Positions 34,735 through 44,758 of a stretch of DNA of 64,000 nt are shown piece after piece. The DNA comes from Theristus sp. LFF4_11 (Eukaryota; Nematoda; Chromadorea; Monhysterida; Xyalidae). A program made the translations under genes and the position numbers. Positions within the stretch are counted from its first letter, which is position 1. Each line of letters opens with the position of its first letter. Location: NCBI GenBank assembly GCA_030248135.1, contig JASANC010001605.1, positions 148,060 through 212,059 of the forward strand, in the 5' to 3' direction. The notes under the pieces were generated by a model. It saw only the letters and a list, made by a program, of their open reading frames with translations. It was not told the origin of the DNA and ran no database searches.

Positions 34735-36415
34735 AGCCCCGAAGGTCGGACCAAAATCACAATACGTTGGGCACACAACTCAGGTTTTTCATTTTTCGTT
34801 TTTAGGCCAATTTCGTCTATGCTATTTCTACGGCCGATTCGCCCAAAATCGTCACGATTCAGTACCTAGAAATTGCTCACATAAGAAAACTGACCCAAAA
34901 GCCGTGATCGGCGCAATGAATTACCATAGAAAACACCGACTTCTTGTTTTTCATTTCTGGACCGGTTTCACTAAATTCCACGGCCGATTCGCCCGAAATC
35001 GTCACGATTCGGTATCTATAGTTGCTCACATGAAAAAACTATCACAAAATCCGTGATCAGTGTATTTAATTACCATGGAAAACACCGTTTTTTTGTTTTT
35101 CATTTCTGGACCAATTTCGCCAATTTCCACGGCCGATTCGCCCGAAATCGTCACGATTCAGTATCTAGAGTTGCTCACATAAAAAAACTAACACAAAATC
35201 CGTGATCAGCGCATTGAATTACCCTGGAAAACATCCTTTTCTTATTTTTCGTTTCTGGACCGATTTCGCCAATTTCCACGGCCGATTCGCCCGAAATCGT
35301 CACGATTCAGTATCTAGAGTTGCTCACGTAAGAAAACTAACCCAAAATCCGTAATCAGCGCATTGAATTACCCTGGAAAACATCCTTTTCTTGTTTTTCG
35401 TTTCTGGACCGATTTCGCCAATTTCGACGGCCGATTCGCCCGAAATCGTCACGATTCGGTATCTAGAGTTGCTCACATAAGAAAACTAACCCAAAATCCG
35501 TGATCGGCGCAATGAATTACCATGGAAAACACCGACTTCTTGTTTTTCATTTCTGGACCGGTTTCACTAAATTCGACGGCCGATTCGCCCGAAATCATCA
35601 CGATTCGGTATTTAGAGTTGCTCACATAAAAAAACTAACACAAAATCTGTGATCAGTGTATTTAATTACCACGGAAAACACCGTTTTTTTGTTTTTCATT
35701 TCTGGACCGATTTCGCCAATTTCCACGGCCGATTCGCCCGAAATCGTCACGATTCAGCATCTAGAGTTGCTTACATAAAAAACTAACCCAAAATCCGTGA
35801 TCAGCGCATTGAATTACCAAGGAAAACACCCTTTTCTTGTTTTTCGTTTCTGGACCGATTTCGCCAATTTCGACAGCCGATTCGCCCGAAATCGTCACGA
35901 TTCAGTATCTAGAGTTGCTCACGTAAGAAAACTAACCGAAAATCCGTGATCAGCGCATTGAATTACCCTGGAAAACACCTTTTTCTTGTTTTTCGTTTCT
36001 GGACCGATTTCGCCAATTTCGACGGCCGATTCGCCCGAAATCGTCACGATTCGGTATCTAGAGTTGCTCACATAAGAAAACTAACCCAAAATCCGTGATC
36101 AGCGGATTGAATTACATTGGAAAACATAGTTTTCTTGTTTTTCATTTCTAGACCGATTTCGCCGATTTCCACGGCCGATTCGCCCGAAATCGACACGATT
36201 CAGTATCTAGAGTTGCTCACGTAAGAAAACTAACCCAAAATCCGTGATCAGCGCATTGAATTACCCTGGAAAACAATCTTTTCTTGTTTTTCGTTTCTGG
36301 ACCGATTTCGCCAATTTCGACGGCCGATTCGCCCGAAATCGTCACGATTCAGCATCTAGAGTTGCTCACGTAAGAAAACTAACCCAAAATCCGTGATCAG
36401 CGCATTGAATTACTA
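34735..36415. repeat. 149-bp satellite, eleven copies, with a 596-bp higher-order period
   Basis: The marker GCCGATTCGCCC recurs at about 34832, 34982, 35131, 35280, 35429, 35578, 35727, 35875, 36024, 36173 and 36322: spacings 150, 149, 149, 149, 149, 149, 148, 149, 149, 149. Variant units repeat four units apart; for example ACCGGTTTCACTAAATTC occurs only in the units at 34982 and 35578, and the TTTTTTTGTTTTTCATTTCTGG form in the next unit of each set. That implies a four-unit (596 bp) higher-order repeat. No coding potential was seen. Confidence 0.93.
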
Positions 36416-36419
36416 CGGA

Positions 36420-36830
36420 CTAGACCTTTTTCCTACTATTTTTCGCAGCTCAGACAAAATTTGTAAGAGTGAAAAACTGATACCCAGTCAAAATGCTACG
36501 AACTTTCAAAGAATGCACAATTTTGACTCAAAAAAGTGCCCGGGCAAAAAAATTAACTAAATTTTCAAAAAATACGGATGAAATTACCCTAGGAAACATT
36601 TTTGTTCAACTGTGAAAGTGTCCCAGCTAAAAATTGAAAGGGCGAACACTTAAAACCAGGTGAAAACCCTCCGAACAATTAAAAATGCCCAATTTTTACC
36701 CAAAAACAGGGTCGGGGTAAAAAATTAACCCAATTTTCAAAATCTCCGGGTGGAATTACCCCAGGGAACATTTTTGTTCGACTGTGAAAGTGTCGCAGGT
36801 AAAAATTTAAAGGGCGAACACATGTTGATT
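36420..36830. repeat. Second tandem repeat, about 172-bp unit, two copies
   Basis: The blocks around 36480-36640 and 36650-36825 share TTTTTGTTC(A/G)ACTGTGAAAGTG and AAAGGGCGAACAC with an offset of about 172 bp. Each contains GAAATTACCC(T/C)AGG, similar to the GAATTACCCTGG of the neighbouring 149-bp satellite, so the two may be distantly related. Confidence 0.75.
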
Positions 36831-37846
36831 ACATACCTGAAAAAAAAAAGGACAAAGGGAAAGAAGTAACACTGTTTTCAGAATAGGTTTTTCGTGTCTA
36901 CAGCGTATGAAAAGTAGTCGAATAAAAATTTTTTCGCGGCTCCAAGCACAACTTTGGGTGTTCGTTTCGTGTGCACGGAACCAAGTTTGTGGCTTATACT
37001 ATGCTCGCTGGACGCAGCGAGCAAATTTGAAAAAAGCGCGCGAGGGGATAACGGCTCATATTATGCGTGATGCGCTGTCCGCTCGCTGGCGCTCGCTCGC
37101 GCATCCGCATGATAGTCTGGATCTGGTCTGGCTGGATGTTGGTTGATTGATATGATGATCTGATCTGCCCTAGACGCTGCTGAACCAGACTGATTTTTGA
37201 ACAAAATCTAAAACGAAACAAAAATAACAAAAATACATGAAACAATTAAACAAAGCACGCGGTCGTGGAGATAGGGTTGTAAAAAACAAAAATCGTAATT
37301 TTGGTTTTAAAAAAATTTAAAAAAATTCAAAAATCAAAGTTGTGCTGCTAAACAACCAGGGAGTTCGAAGAACCACATTTGATGTGCAATCACCTCCCGA
37401 ATGACTCCCGTATGGCGGAACTTTCCCGATTTTGCTTAGGTGATCTCATTTACCCCTTTCCCAAACCGTTACCATACCTCTTCTTGTGTTTTGACCCCCA
37501 TAACGTCACTAATTGTCCCCAGCCCAAGTGCAAATACACATACCCAGGTTTTTACCCAGAAACTTGAAGTTTCAACATTTTCACTGCGCAGCTCATACGC
37601 TTTGCTAGAGTTTGTTCCGACAAACGTGACTTTCAGAAACATTTCGGAGAAAATCAATTAATCAATCAAAAAAAACTAGCTTCTACTCTTGCTTCTCAAG
37701 GTTTCTGTAGGCAAAAACTACTTGCCCGTTTTTTCAGGTTCGCAGAAAACAATAAAAGCATTCTCTGCAAATTTGATTTGGACCAAAAACTTAGGCTCAT
37801 TGCTTTTGCGTTAAAAATCATCTGAACTTCTCTTCCCGTTCATCAA
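36831..37846. other. Region with no supported gene
   Basis: About 1 kb. One 79-codon frame at 36907-37146 lacks recognisable motifs or flanking splice structure. Nothing else was identified. Confidence 0.5.
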
Positions 37847-37937
37847 CTTACTTACACACCGTCGTACTGACGAGGGCCAGTGTGTGAGTGAGAATCGATT
37901 TATGTTTGCGATTAAGGCCCGAAACATAAATCGATTC
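37847..37937 (+). other. Two adjacent hairpins
   Basis: CTTACTTACACAC (37847-37859) pairs imperfectly with GTGTGTGAGTGAG (37880-37892), with a small inner CGTC/GACG stem. Immediately after, GAATCGATTTATGTTT (37892-37907) pairs perfectly with AAACATAAATCGATTC (37922-37937) around a 14-nt loop. They lie about 130 bp upstream of the LINE ORF1-like start. Function unknown. Confidence 0.7.
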
Positions 37938-38068
37938 ATCCATTGCTTATAATTGAAACTCTGACTTTGTTTTTTCAGATTGATTGCTGAACATTAATTC
38001 AAGTCGACAAAATTAATTCTGATCATCAATTCCAAATCAACTGTCGTTTACTTTGCTAATTCGTGACG

Positions 38069-39744
38069 ATGTCAAACAATCGCGGGCGAGGCAGCACAAG
38101 AGGACGTGGCCGTGGCGGCCGTCACGTTCAAAGGCCGAATCTGGATCGTGGTGCATTCGAGCAGGCTTCGAAACGACAACGCACAGTTGACACCAGCCAA
38201 GAGCATGAAGGCGACTACGACTCGACATACGAAGAGGAACAGGTGTGCTTCCAGCAGTAACGGGAGTTTTTATGGTTTAAGAGCAAGGGAAAGTTCAGCA
38301 AATTGAGATGATACGTTTTAATCTCGTATTCTACAATCCTTCTTCAATTGGGTAAACCATAGCGATACAAGTGAAGTGTGGTGTCTCAGACGCCCAATCC
38401 TTGTTGAACTACGGCTTCTCATCTATTCTTTGTCTTCTCTTTATTATTATTCTTGATTACTTTTCTGCATTAATATATTTTTCGTATGTTGACACATAAT
38501 AACGTTACTCGCATGCTTCAAGTTTTTCACAACGAGTCAGAGTTGATAACCGTTGATTTTTCTTTTCTTTTCGTTTTACTATTTCACCTTTTGTGAAACT
38601 CATGGCCCTGGTGCTGTTTGCTCAATCTACAGAATTTACTTGCTTTGTCTTGATGCCATTCACCCTATTTATAGGGATTGCCTAATCGGCCTTGTGCCGA
38701 ACCACCCCGTAAGGGGATTGCCCAATCGGCCTTCGGCCGAACCACCCCATTTGGGGTTTGCAAAATCGGCTTCGGCCGAAACACCTCATGTGAAGTTTGC
38801 CTAATGGGCCTCCCGGCCTACTTTCTTGCATGTCTTCTCTTAAAATACAGATTGTTTTATCTCCGGTTGTTATTCCCAGCTCTAATTTTTGGTATATTTT
38901 TTGTTTTATTTTTGTCATATTCTGCTAGCGTATTGCTTTCCTTTTTCTCAGTTTTAAATTTTAACATTCACCACGGCACTCAAGTTTTAACGCTTCAGGA
39001 GCAAGATGAAATTGGATTCAACCCGGTTAGCACGCCTCACGAGTCGGCCAGTAAGAAAAAACAGGCTGAATTAATCAAAAAGTATTGAGGCTCTGGAGCA
39101 AAGCCAGGTCGCTGTGCGCAAGGAAATCGGCCGCGTGGAAAGCAGAGTCGAAGGTGTTGAGCGAACCGTCAAGAACAATTCGATCCGCATCTATTTCCTT
39201 GACGTTGATGAAAGCTGCAAAATTCTTCGTCGATTACATGGAGATGCCGAAACAAGAAGAAGAAAAACTCAACATCGCGTCTGTCAACACCACGGAAAAG
39301 GGCAAGGTGCTGGTCGTCCACTTCGTCACGTCCAAAGACTTCTATCGCGTCATGACTCTGAAGAAGAACTTGAAGAATCATCCAAACAAAGCCAATCGCA
39401 TGATCACCGTTTGCAAGAATCTGAGCATCGGTGAACGCGAAGAGCAGAAGAAAGCCAGTGTCGTTCGTGAGCATCTCGAGGACAAGGGCAAAACGGTCTA
39501 CAACAAGACGCACGTGATCTTGGGTGTTGACGGCGAAGAAAAGCACTACACGCAGTTTATGCCAATGGCCAATCTGACCAGGTCGGAACTCGAAAGAGAA
39601 GCAAAAAAGAAAAAGAAGAAGAAGCCGTCCGACGCTCAGACCACAAGTACTCCAGCTGCACAACAAGCTAGCAGCAGTTTTGAAATTTTGAAGAAAATTT
39701 TGAAAAAATGCACCTTCCCATGGGGGAGTCCCACGTTACCATAG
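38069..39744 (+). pseudogene. LINE ORF1-like gene, interrupted by frame changes
   Basis: The ATG at 38069 opens a 58-codon RG-rich segment (SNNRGRGSTRGRGRGGRHVQ) ending at a GT donor at 38243; a CAG acceptor at 38998 continues in frame to a TGA at 39084-39086. Coding-like sequence then goes on in a second frame (IEALEQSQVAVRKEIGRVES, then NNSIRIYFLD, 39086-39205) and a third (KVLVVHFVTSKDFYRVMTLK, ending in a Lys-rich tail, to 39744). Coiled coil, then an RRM-like strand NNSIRIYF, then VVHFVTSKDFYRVM, then a basic tail is the order of LINE-1/CR1-type ORF1 RNA-binding proteins. Two frame shifts suggest a dead copy, although unseen introns could also explain them. No reverse transcriptase follows. 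Confidence 0.5.
38660..38820. repeat. Tandem hairpin repeat, about 53-bp unit, three copies
   Basis: Units of the form ATTGCCTAATCGGCCTT...GGCCGAACCACCCC...GGGG follow one another three times (from about 38678, 38717 and 38755) with a diverged end near 38810. Each contains small palindromes such as CCCCGTAAGGGG, CCCCATTTGGGG and GGCCTTCGGCC. It lies in the putative intron of the ORF1-like gene. Confidence 0.7.
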
Positions 39745-41700
39745 GTTGGACCCCCCCCTCACTTTTTGGCCGGCACCCCCCCCCGCAGCACCATACCCCC
39801 CCCCCTTCGAAATTTTTTTGGGCCCACGGTACTGGTGCTAGTGCTACGACGGGCACAATCGATCAAGCTGGCACTGGCACCAGAGCACCAGAGAGACCGT
39901 CGGGGGGGGGGGGGGGGTTGGGGCGGCAGTACCGAAGACGAGGGGGGGTGGGGGGTACACCCCCCCAAAGCACCCGAGACCTCCGCGTGGGGGGGGGGGT
40001 GGTGGGGGGCGTAATGCTTCTTTATTCAAAACGCACGCGCACGTGTGGAGGTGCTGCACCTGCACTTTCCAATGAGCATCCAGCACACGCACTGCACCCA
40101 GTAGTTTGCACATTCTTTGCGTTTTTGTGTTTATTACATGCGCTAGAACGCTGCAAACATTCACAGCACACGACAAGGAGCTCTGAAACCGTTTTTACGA
40201 GGACTGAATGCGACTGAGATGCGATGGAAAGGAATTACACGCTACAACACAATGAGATTCTGTTATCATACACGCATAGTTGTTCTAGGGGGGGGCCTGG
40301 GGGGGGGGGGCTAGGCCCCCCCCCCCAAAAAAAATTTTCGAATCTATCTCTATCAAACAGGTTTTTTCGGCTCAGCAATTATCCATCTAAAAAATTTTTT
40401 CAGCCAGCTATCTATCTGAAAATTTTTGTCTTCGAAGACATAAAATGAGTCAATTTTTGACCAAAATTGACTATTTTTGCTCGTAATTCTTAAAAATTTT
40501 GTCAATTTTAGGTAAAATACGCGTTTATACTTGATTTTTAGTGTATTTTTAGCATTATTTTGCCGTTTTTATAGCGTTTTAGCGTTTTAGCGTTTTTTGT
40601 TCAGTTTTATGCCTCCTCCTGTTCTTTTCTGTCGTCAAAATCGGTTTGTTCAACTTTGTTCGTTCTTTCAACTAAAATGTTTACGGACAATTGCAAATCG
40701 AGCGAGCGGCAAAAAGAAACGTTTTAAAGCGCGTTTTATTTTACGCTTTTCGAATAAATCATGGGTGGGGTGGGGGCTGTGCACCCCCCAGAAATTTTTC
40801 TACGATAGTGCACCCCCCATGGCCCACGCCTGGGGGGGGGTGTCACTGTACCATGACTGACACCCCCCCTACTGAAAAATTTTCGGCACCCCCCCCACGT
40901 GACGACACCCCCCCCCTCGAAAATTTGCTTTCGCTTTCGGTACTGGTGGAGGGGGGGGGTTGGCCTGTCGTACTAAATCAAACCACTGATGTTGGCAGAC
41001 GTTGCCTAAACTAGCCTAAACCAAAACCTAATCTTAAAGCCTAATTCCAAGCTAAACATAATCCTGACCTAATCCTAACCTAAGCTAAGCCTTTTCAATA
41101 AAGAAAATGTAAGAACAATTGCGTTTTGAACAAGTTCTTGTTGGGGCCGGAGCGTGTGCACGCGCGCTAGTGGATCATGAGCATGAGCATGCCGATGCCG
41201 TGCGCGTGCGCTTTAGTAATGAAGCTTTAGTCATAAGGGTAATAATGTCACCCCCCCTAAAACCCTAAACCGGGCACCCCCCCTCGAAAATTTGGCCGAC
41301 ACCCCCCCACACCCCCCATGAAATTTTGTCTGGCGGACACCCCCCCCCCAAATTTTCTGCACACCCCAAATTTTTTCACTAAAATCATGATTTTTTGTCT
41401 ATAAAGTCTATAATATAAGCTGAATATATGATAACCAGTAGCGAAAGCGGGACCTTGGGTGAGGGGGGGGGGTGTTTGCCAAATTTTAGAGGGGGTGTCA
41501 GGTGCCTTCTCCTCGGTGAGGGGGGTGCACGGGCAGCAAATTTTCCTGAGGGGGGTGCACTCAGTAGCGAAAGCGGGACCTCGGGTGAGGGAGGGGGGTG
41601 TTTGCCTAATTTTAGAGGGGGGGTCAGAGGTGCCTTCTCGGTGAGGGGGGGGGGTGCACGGGCAGCAAATTTTCCTGAGGGGGGTTCCGCAACGCTTCAT
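39715..41700. repeat. Dispersed C-run/G-run repeat family
   Basis: Clusters at about 39715-39990, 40265-40345, 40765-40960, 41230-41370 and 41450-41695 share short AT cores flanked by long C or G runs, typically CACCCCCCC(T)CGAAAATTTG or its complement CAAATTTTCGAGGGGGGGTG. The cluster at 41450-41695 has an internal direct repeat of about 122 bp (AGCGAAAGCGGGACCT...GGGGTGCACGGGCAGCAAAT) present twice. Between clusters are AT-rich stretches with no coding exon (40350-40760). Homopolymer runs of 7-14 bases are frequent, so exact lengths may contain sequencing error. Confidence 0.75.
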
Positions 41701-42170
41701 TATGATATCCGCATTGCTCATTGCTCATGATCCACTGGCGTACGTGCACACGCTCCGCCCTCAACAAAAACTCGTTCAAAACGCAGTTATTTTTATTCTT
41801 GCTTATTAAAAAGGCTTGGCTTAGGTTAGGAACAGGTCTTGCTAAAGCTTAGGCTTAGGTTTGGCTTTTAGTATTAGGTGCGTTTTAGCAATGGGTTGCC
41901 CTTCTTTTCTAAAAACCGACACGCTCGTTGTCGGACATTGCTAAAACGGACCTGATTCAAATCTTAATCCTAAAGCCTAATCCTAAGCCTAACATGATCC
42001 TAACCTAATCCTGACCTAAGCCAAGCCTTTTCAAGAAGGAAGATGTCAGAACAATTGCGTTTTGAACAAGTTCTTGTTGAGGCCGGAGCGTGTACGGCGC
42101 GCTAGTGGATCATGAGCATGAGCATGCGGATGCGAGGTGCGCGTGCGTTTTAAAAAAGAAGCTCCAGCTT
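41000..42170. repeat. Three copies of a repeat containing degenerate TTAGGC telomere-type motifs
   Basis: Copy 1 (about 41005-41235, +), copy 2 (about 41695-41885, inverted) and copy 3 (about 41935-42170, +) share a CCTAA/CCTAAGCC-rich segment followed by AAGCCTTTT, TTGCGTTTTGAACAAGTTCT, GCCGGAGCGTGT and GTGGATCATGAGCATGAGCA. Copy 2 reads GCTTAGGCTTAGG, two perfect nematode-type telomeric units. A short relative occurs at about 8708 (CCTAATCCTAACCCTAAGCC followed by AAGCCTTTT). These are interstitial, not a chromosome end. Confidence 0.8.
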
Positions 42171-42369
42171 AGCAATGTTCAAGAACATCCAATGTTGGAG
42201 CGTGAGTTAACTGGAGCGTGATAGCATAAAACGTGCCAACCAGGAAAATCTGATGATCAACCAAAATAGGTGAGGGTTGAGGTAAAAATGTGTAAATGTA
42301 ATAGATTTTACCAAAAAATAGGTAAAAAATGCGAATCTGTCAATTTTCTGTCGCGTCTGTAGCGCAGGC

Positions 42370-42441
42370 GTCGCGTCTGTAGCGTAGGTGTAGGGCTTTC
42401 GTCTACCGTTCTGCAGCTGGAAAGTTCGAACCTCGCTGCGG
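42370..42441 (+). other. tRNA-derived sequence (SINE head or tRNA pseudogene)
   Basis: TAGCGTAGGTGTAGGGC fits a degenerate A box and AGTTCGAACCT a nearly perfect B box, spaced as in a tRNA gene. The start GTCGCG and end GCGGAC can pair only partly as an acceptor stem. A partial duplication of the first bases (GTCGCGTCTGTAGCG) lies just upstream at 42350. With repeats all around, a SINE is the likeliest origin. Confidence 0.5.
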
Positions 42442-42940
42442 ACAAGACACACAATGGAGAAGTGACCAACAACATCTAATGGTCTACTCCCTCCACAGCC
42501 GAGGAGGGGCTCCCTCCACTGCTTGTTTCCGCCGGAGTTTGTTACCTCAAGGTTTCCGGAACCGGAACAAAATGTGTTGTTTTGTTAAAAACATTTTTTT
42601 TTCAGTTTTAAAAAATTGTCGAGCCCTACTCATGATTTTTTTGCTGAAATTTTAAAATTTCATGAACAAATACAAAACTTTAAATTTTGGATTTGGAGTG
42701 GTCTGGAAATTTTTTGTCAGTGTCAGTGTTACTGTTTGTAAATTTGGTCCTTGGGGTGCACAGTACCGAAGATGAGGGGTGGGGCGTGGCGGTGTTCCCC
42801 CTAGCACGAAGCTGCGGCTCGTGAGGGGGGCGGGGGTCGGTCTCCAAACTGCGGGGCCTGGGACACCCGAAGGTACCCCACGTCCCACCCCCTTCAAGAC
42901 TCGGTACCACCTCCCCGTGGGTACCCTACCCCATGGGAAT
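42442..42940. repeat. Repeat-rich stretch with a GCAGTACCGAAGATGAGGGG block
   Basis: The block starting at about 42758 (CAGTACCGAAGATGAGGGGT) matches 39927-39945 (GCAGTACCGAAGACGAGGGG), both followed by G-rich sequence and then CCC-rich sequence, linking this stretch to the C/G-run family. No coding exon was recognised. Confidence 0.55.
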
Positions 42941-43348
42941 AATGTTACAGTACTTTTGGTTAAACCTGCCATTTTTTCGCAGAATACAGAGCTCGCCAAA
43001 GAACAAAGAACGGAATTTCAATCAAACCCGATACACCTGCTGTTCTTATTGTAATTCAAAGTTTTGCCTGCTCTGTGTTGTGCGAAAATCAGGTGACAGG
43101 TTCAACGATGATTCCATTTCTAAGCCATTTATGTGATCATCATTGTTCGCATTGCAGTTCGGCATTGACGACTTGCTCGAGTTTTGGATTTGTTACAGGG
43201 TGGCAGAGGAAGAGGTTCTGGCGTCGTTTGCAAGTCGTCCTTTCCCATGACATGGAAAATTAATTATTAGATCTTTCACTTGGGTGGTGCACGGGCAAAA
43301 ACCATTTCTGAATATCCGTCTGCAAACAGCAGCTCTTTTAATGTCGAG

Positions 43349-43551
43349 TGTTCTTTCCTGATGTGGGCCTGGGAGCCGACCTTGATGTTTCTTATAACCG
43401 TTGGTTTGACTTCCGACTCCCATTCCCATTCAAGCCCAATACAATTTTATTCGTTGAAATGGATGCGGCAGACCCGATTCTTTTTCGCTGTTTGGTTTCA
43501 AAATCCGTTCGATTTGAAAAGTTATTATTTTTTAATAATACATTTGAAACG
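43349..43551 (+). other. Isolated exon-like open frame
   Basis: An open frame reading PDVGLGADLDVSYNRWFDF and later NTILFVEMDAADPILFRC looks protein-like in composition and ends at a GTAATC donor at 43552. An upstream acceptor (GTCGAG) is poor, and no partner exons were found in 42.9-43.97 kb. It may be part of an unrecognised gene or a pseudogene fragment. The remainder of 42941-43974 holds nothing else identified. Confidence 0.25.
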
Positions 43552-43974
43552 GTAATCAATCGGATCTATTGCTCAATAATCAATAAACGCTTATGAATCA
43601 TGAAATGCAGCGTAAATAAAAATAAACGGATGGAACACACTGACGGCTTGTTTACAATAACGACAAACTTCGCAAATCCACAAAAATGTTACTCATTGAG
43701 TATTGTCATCGATCAAGGAAACATAAATTCTGCACTCAAACGACCCATCCATGCAACGCCTCCAACGAAATTGTATCATGTGACCATGTGTGCGTTTTGC
43801 GATCGTCAAATTTTTACGACTTTTGTCGAGCTCGTATGCTACAAAAGATACACTTGTCAACTGTAAGATCCATTTTCATTCTTTTCGTGTTAACAGACTT
43901 TCGTAAAAGCACACACAAAAAAGGCTGGAATTTTTGCGCTCTTCTTCACCGTAATGGGTTCAAGATCTAAACGC

Positions 43975-44758
43975 ATGCTGCTTCATGTGTTCATTGTGGT
44001 GGTTAGTTAACTTAAGTGGTCTTCATTTCTGTTGCAGCAACTGCTTCTGCAGTGTTAACCTATCAAAGCACACCTTTCCAAAGGGTTCCTTTCAGATATT
44101 ACTGGGTGGCGCGGTCGCAATCCAATGCTACCAGTGCAACGGCTGTGTGGACAGCAGCGGTTTGAGTGCGAACGATTTGTTTGACTGCGACGCGTACGCG
44201 GACGCCGCCGATGGCATCTCGAACATCATGCAGCTCTATGGGGTCACGCTCGCCGACCTGTCGATGCTCGACCAGCTCAGCTACTCTTGTGTCGTCGTGC
44301 GTTCACATACGAAATTGAACATTTACTTTACGTGTCATGCGGCAGTAGTTGCATTTTGCACTGGATTTTTTTTGTGAATGACTGAAGAAACTGACTGACT
44401 GTACTGTATTTTTAAAGATGCAGTGCAGTTTGGAGTGCAGGAGGTTGTGCAGTTTACAGGATGCAATTTTTTCCGCGTGCAGTTCTTGGTGTTTGTTGTT
44501 TTTTTGATGTACAACTTTTCTGTTTCATTTCCACATTTCCACCCTCTTCAGACGACTTCGCCGGATGGCGTGACATCGCGCGGCTGTGGCACACGCGCGC
44601 TCTGCGAGTCGTTTGGCGGGCCGGGCGGTTGCAACGGTGACTTTTGCTGCTGCAACAACTCGGACGGATGCAACACGGCCACGGTGCCCTTGATTTCAAT
44701 CAGCGTTTTGGGCGTGACTGCACTGGCCGTCGTCGTGCGCGCCGCATCGCTGCACTGA
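43975..44758 (+). CDS. Ly6/uPAR-type (three-finger) GPI-anchored surface protein, 144 residues
   Basis: Exons 43975-44001, 44096-44296 and 44552-44758, all phase 0. Splicing exon 1 to exon 2 creates a signal peptide: MLLHVFIVV joined to ILLGGAVA, with the mature chain starting near IQCYQCNGC. About a dozen cysteines follow; the end CCCNNSDGCN matches the CCxxDxCN signature of the Ly6/uPAR fold. The C terminus is hydrophobic (PLISISVLGVTALAVVV) with no long cytoplasmic tail, the pattern of a GPI-attachment signal. Such proteins act at the cell surface as receptors or channel modulators; nematodes have a family of them (odr-2/hot type), but I cannot assign an orthologue. No operon-like neighbour is seen. 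Confidence 0.82.

Noticed and set aside
36907..37146. 79-codon + strand frame as a gene
   Set aside because: No recognisable domain, no supporting splice partners, and it lies beside satellite DNA.
39085..39744. Functional cellular RNA-binding protein gene starting at 39085
   Set aside because: The frame opens at a CTG-type codon, not ATG, and the preceding coding-like sequence is in other frames; a decayed ORF1-like copy explains it better.
41005..42170. Chromosome end (telomere)
   Set aside because: The TTAGGC-like tracts are degenerate, occur in both orientations and are flanked on both sides by unique and coding DNA.
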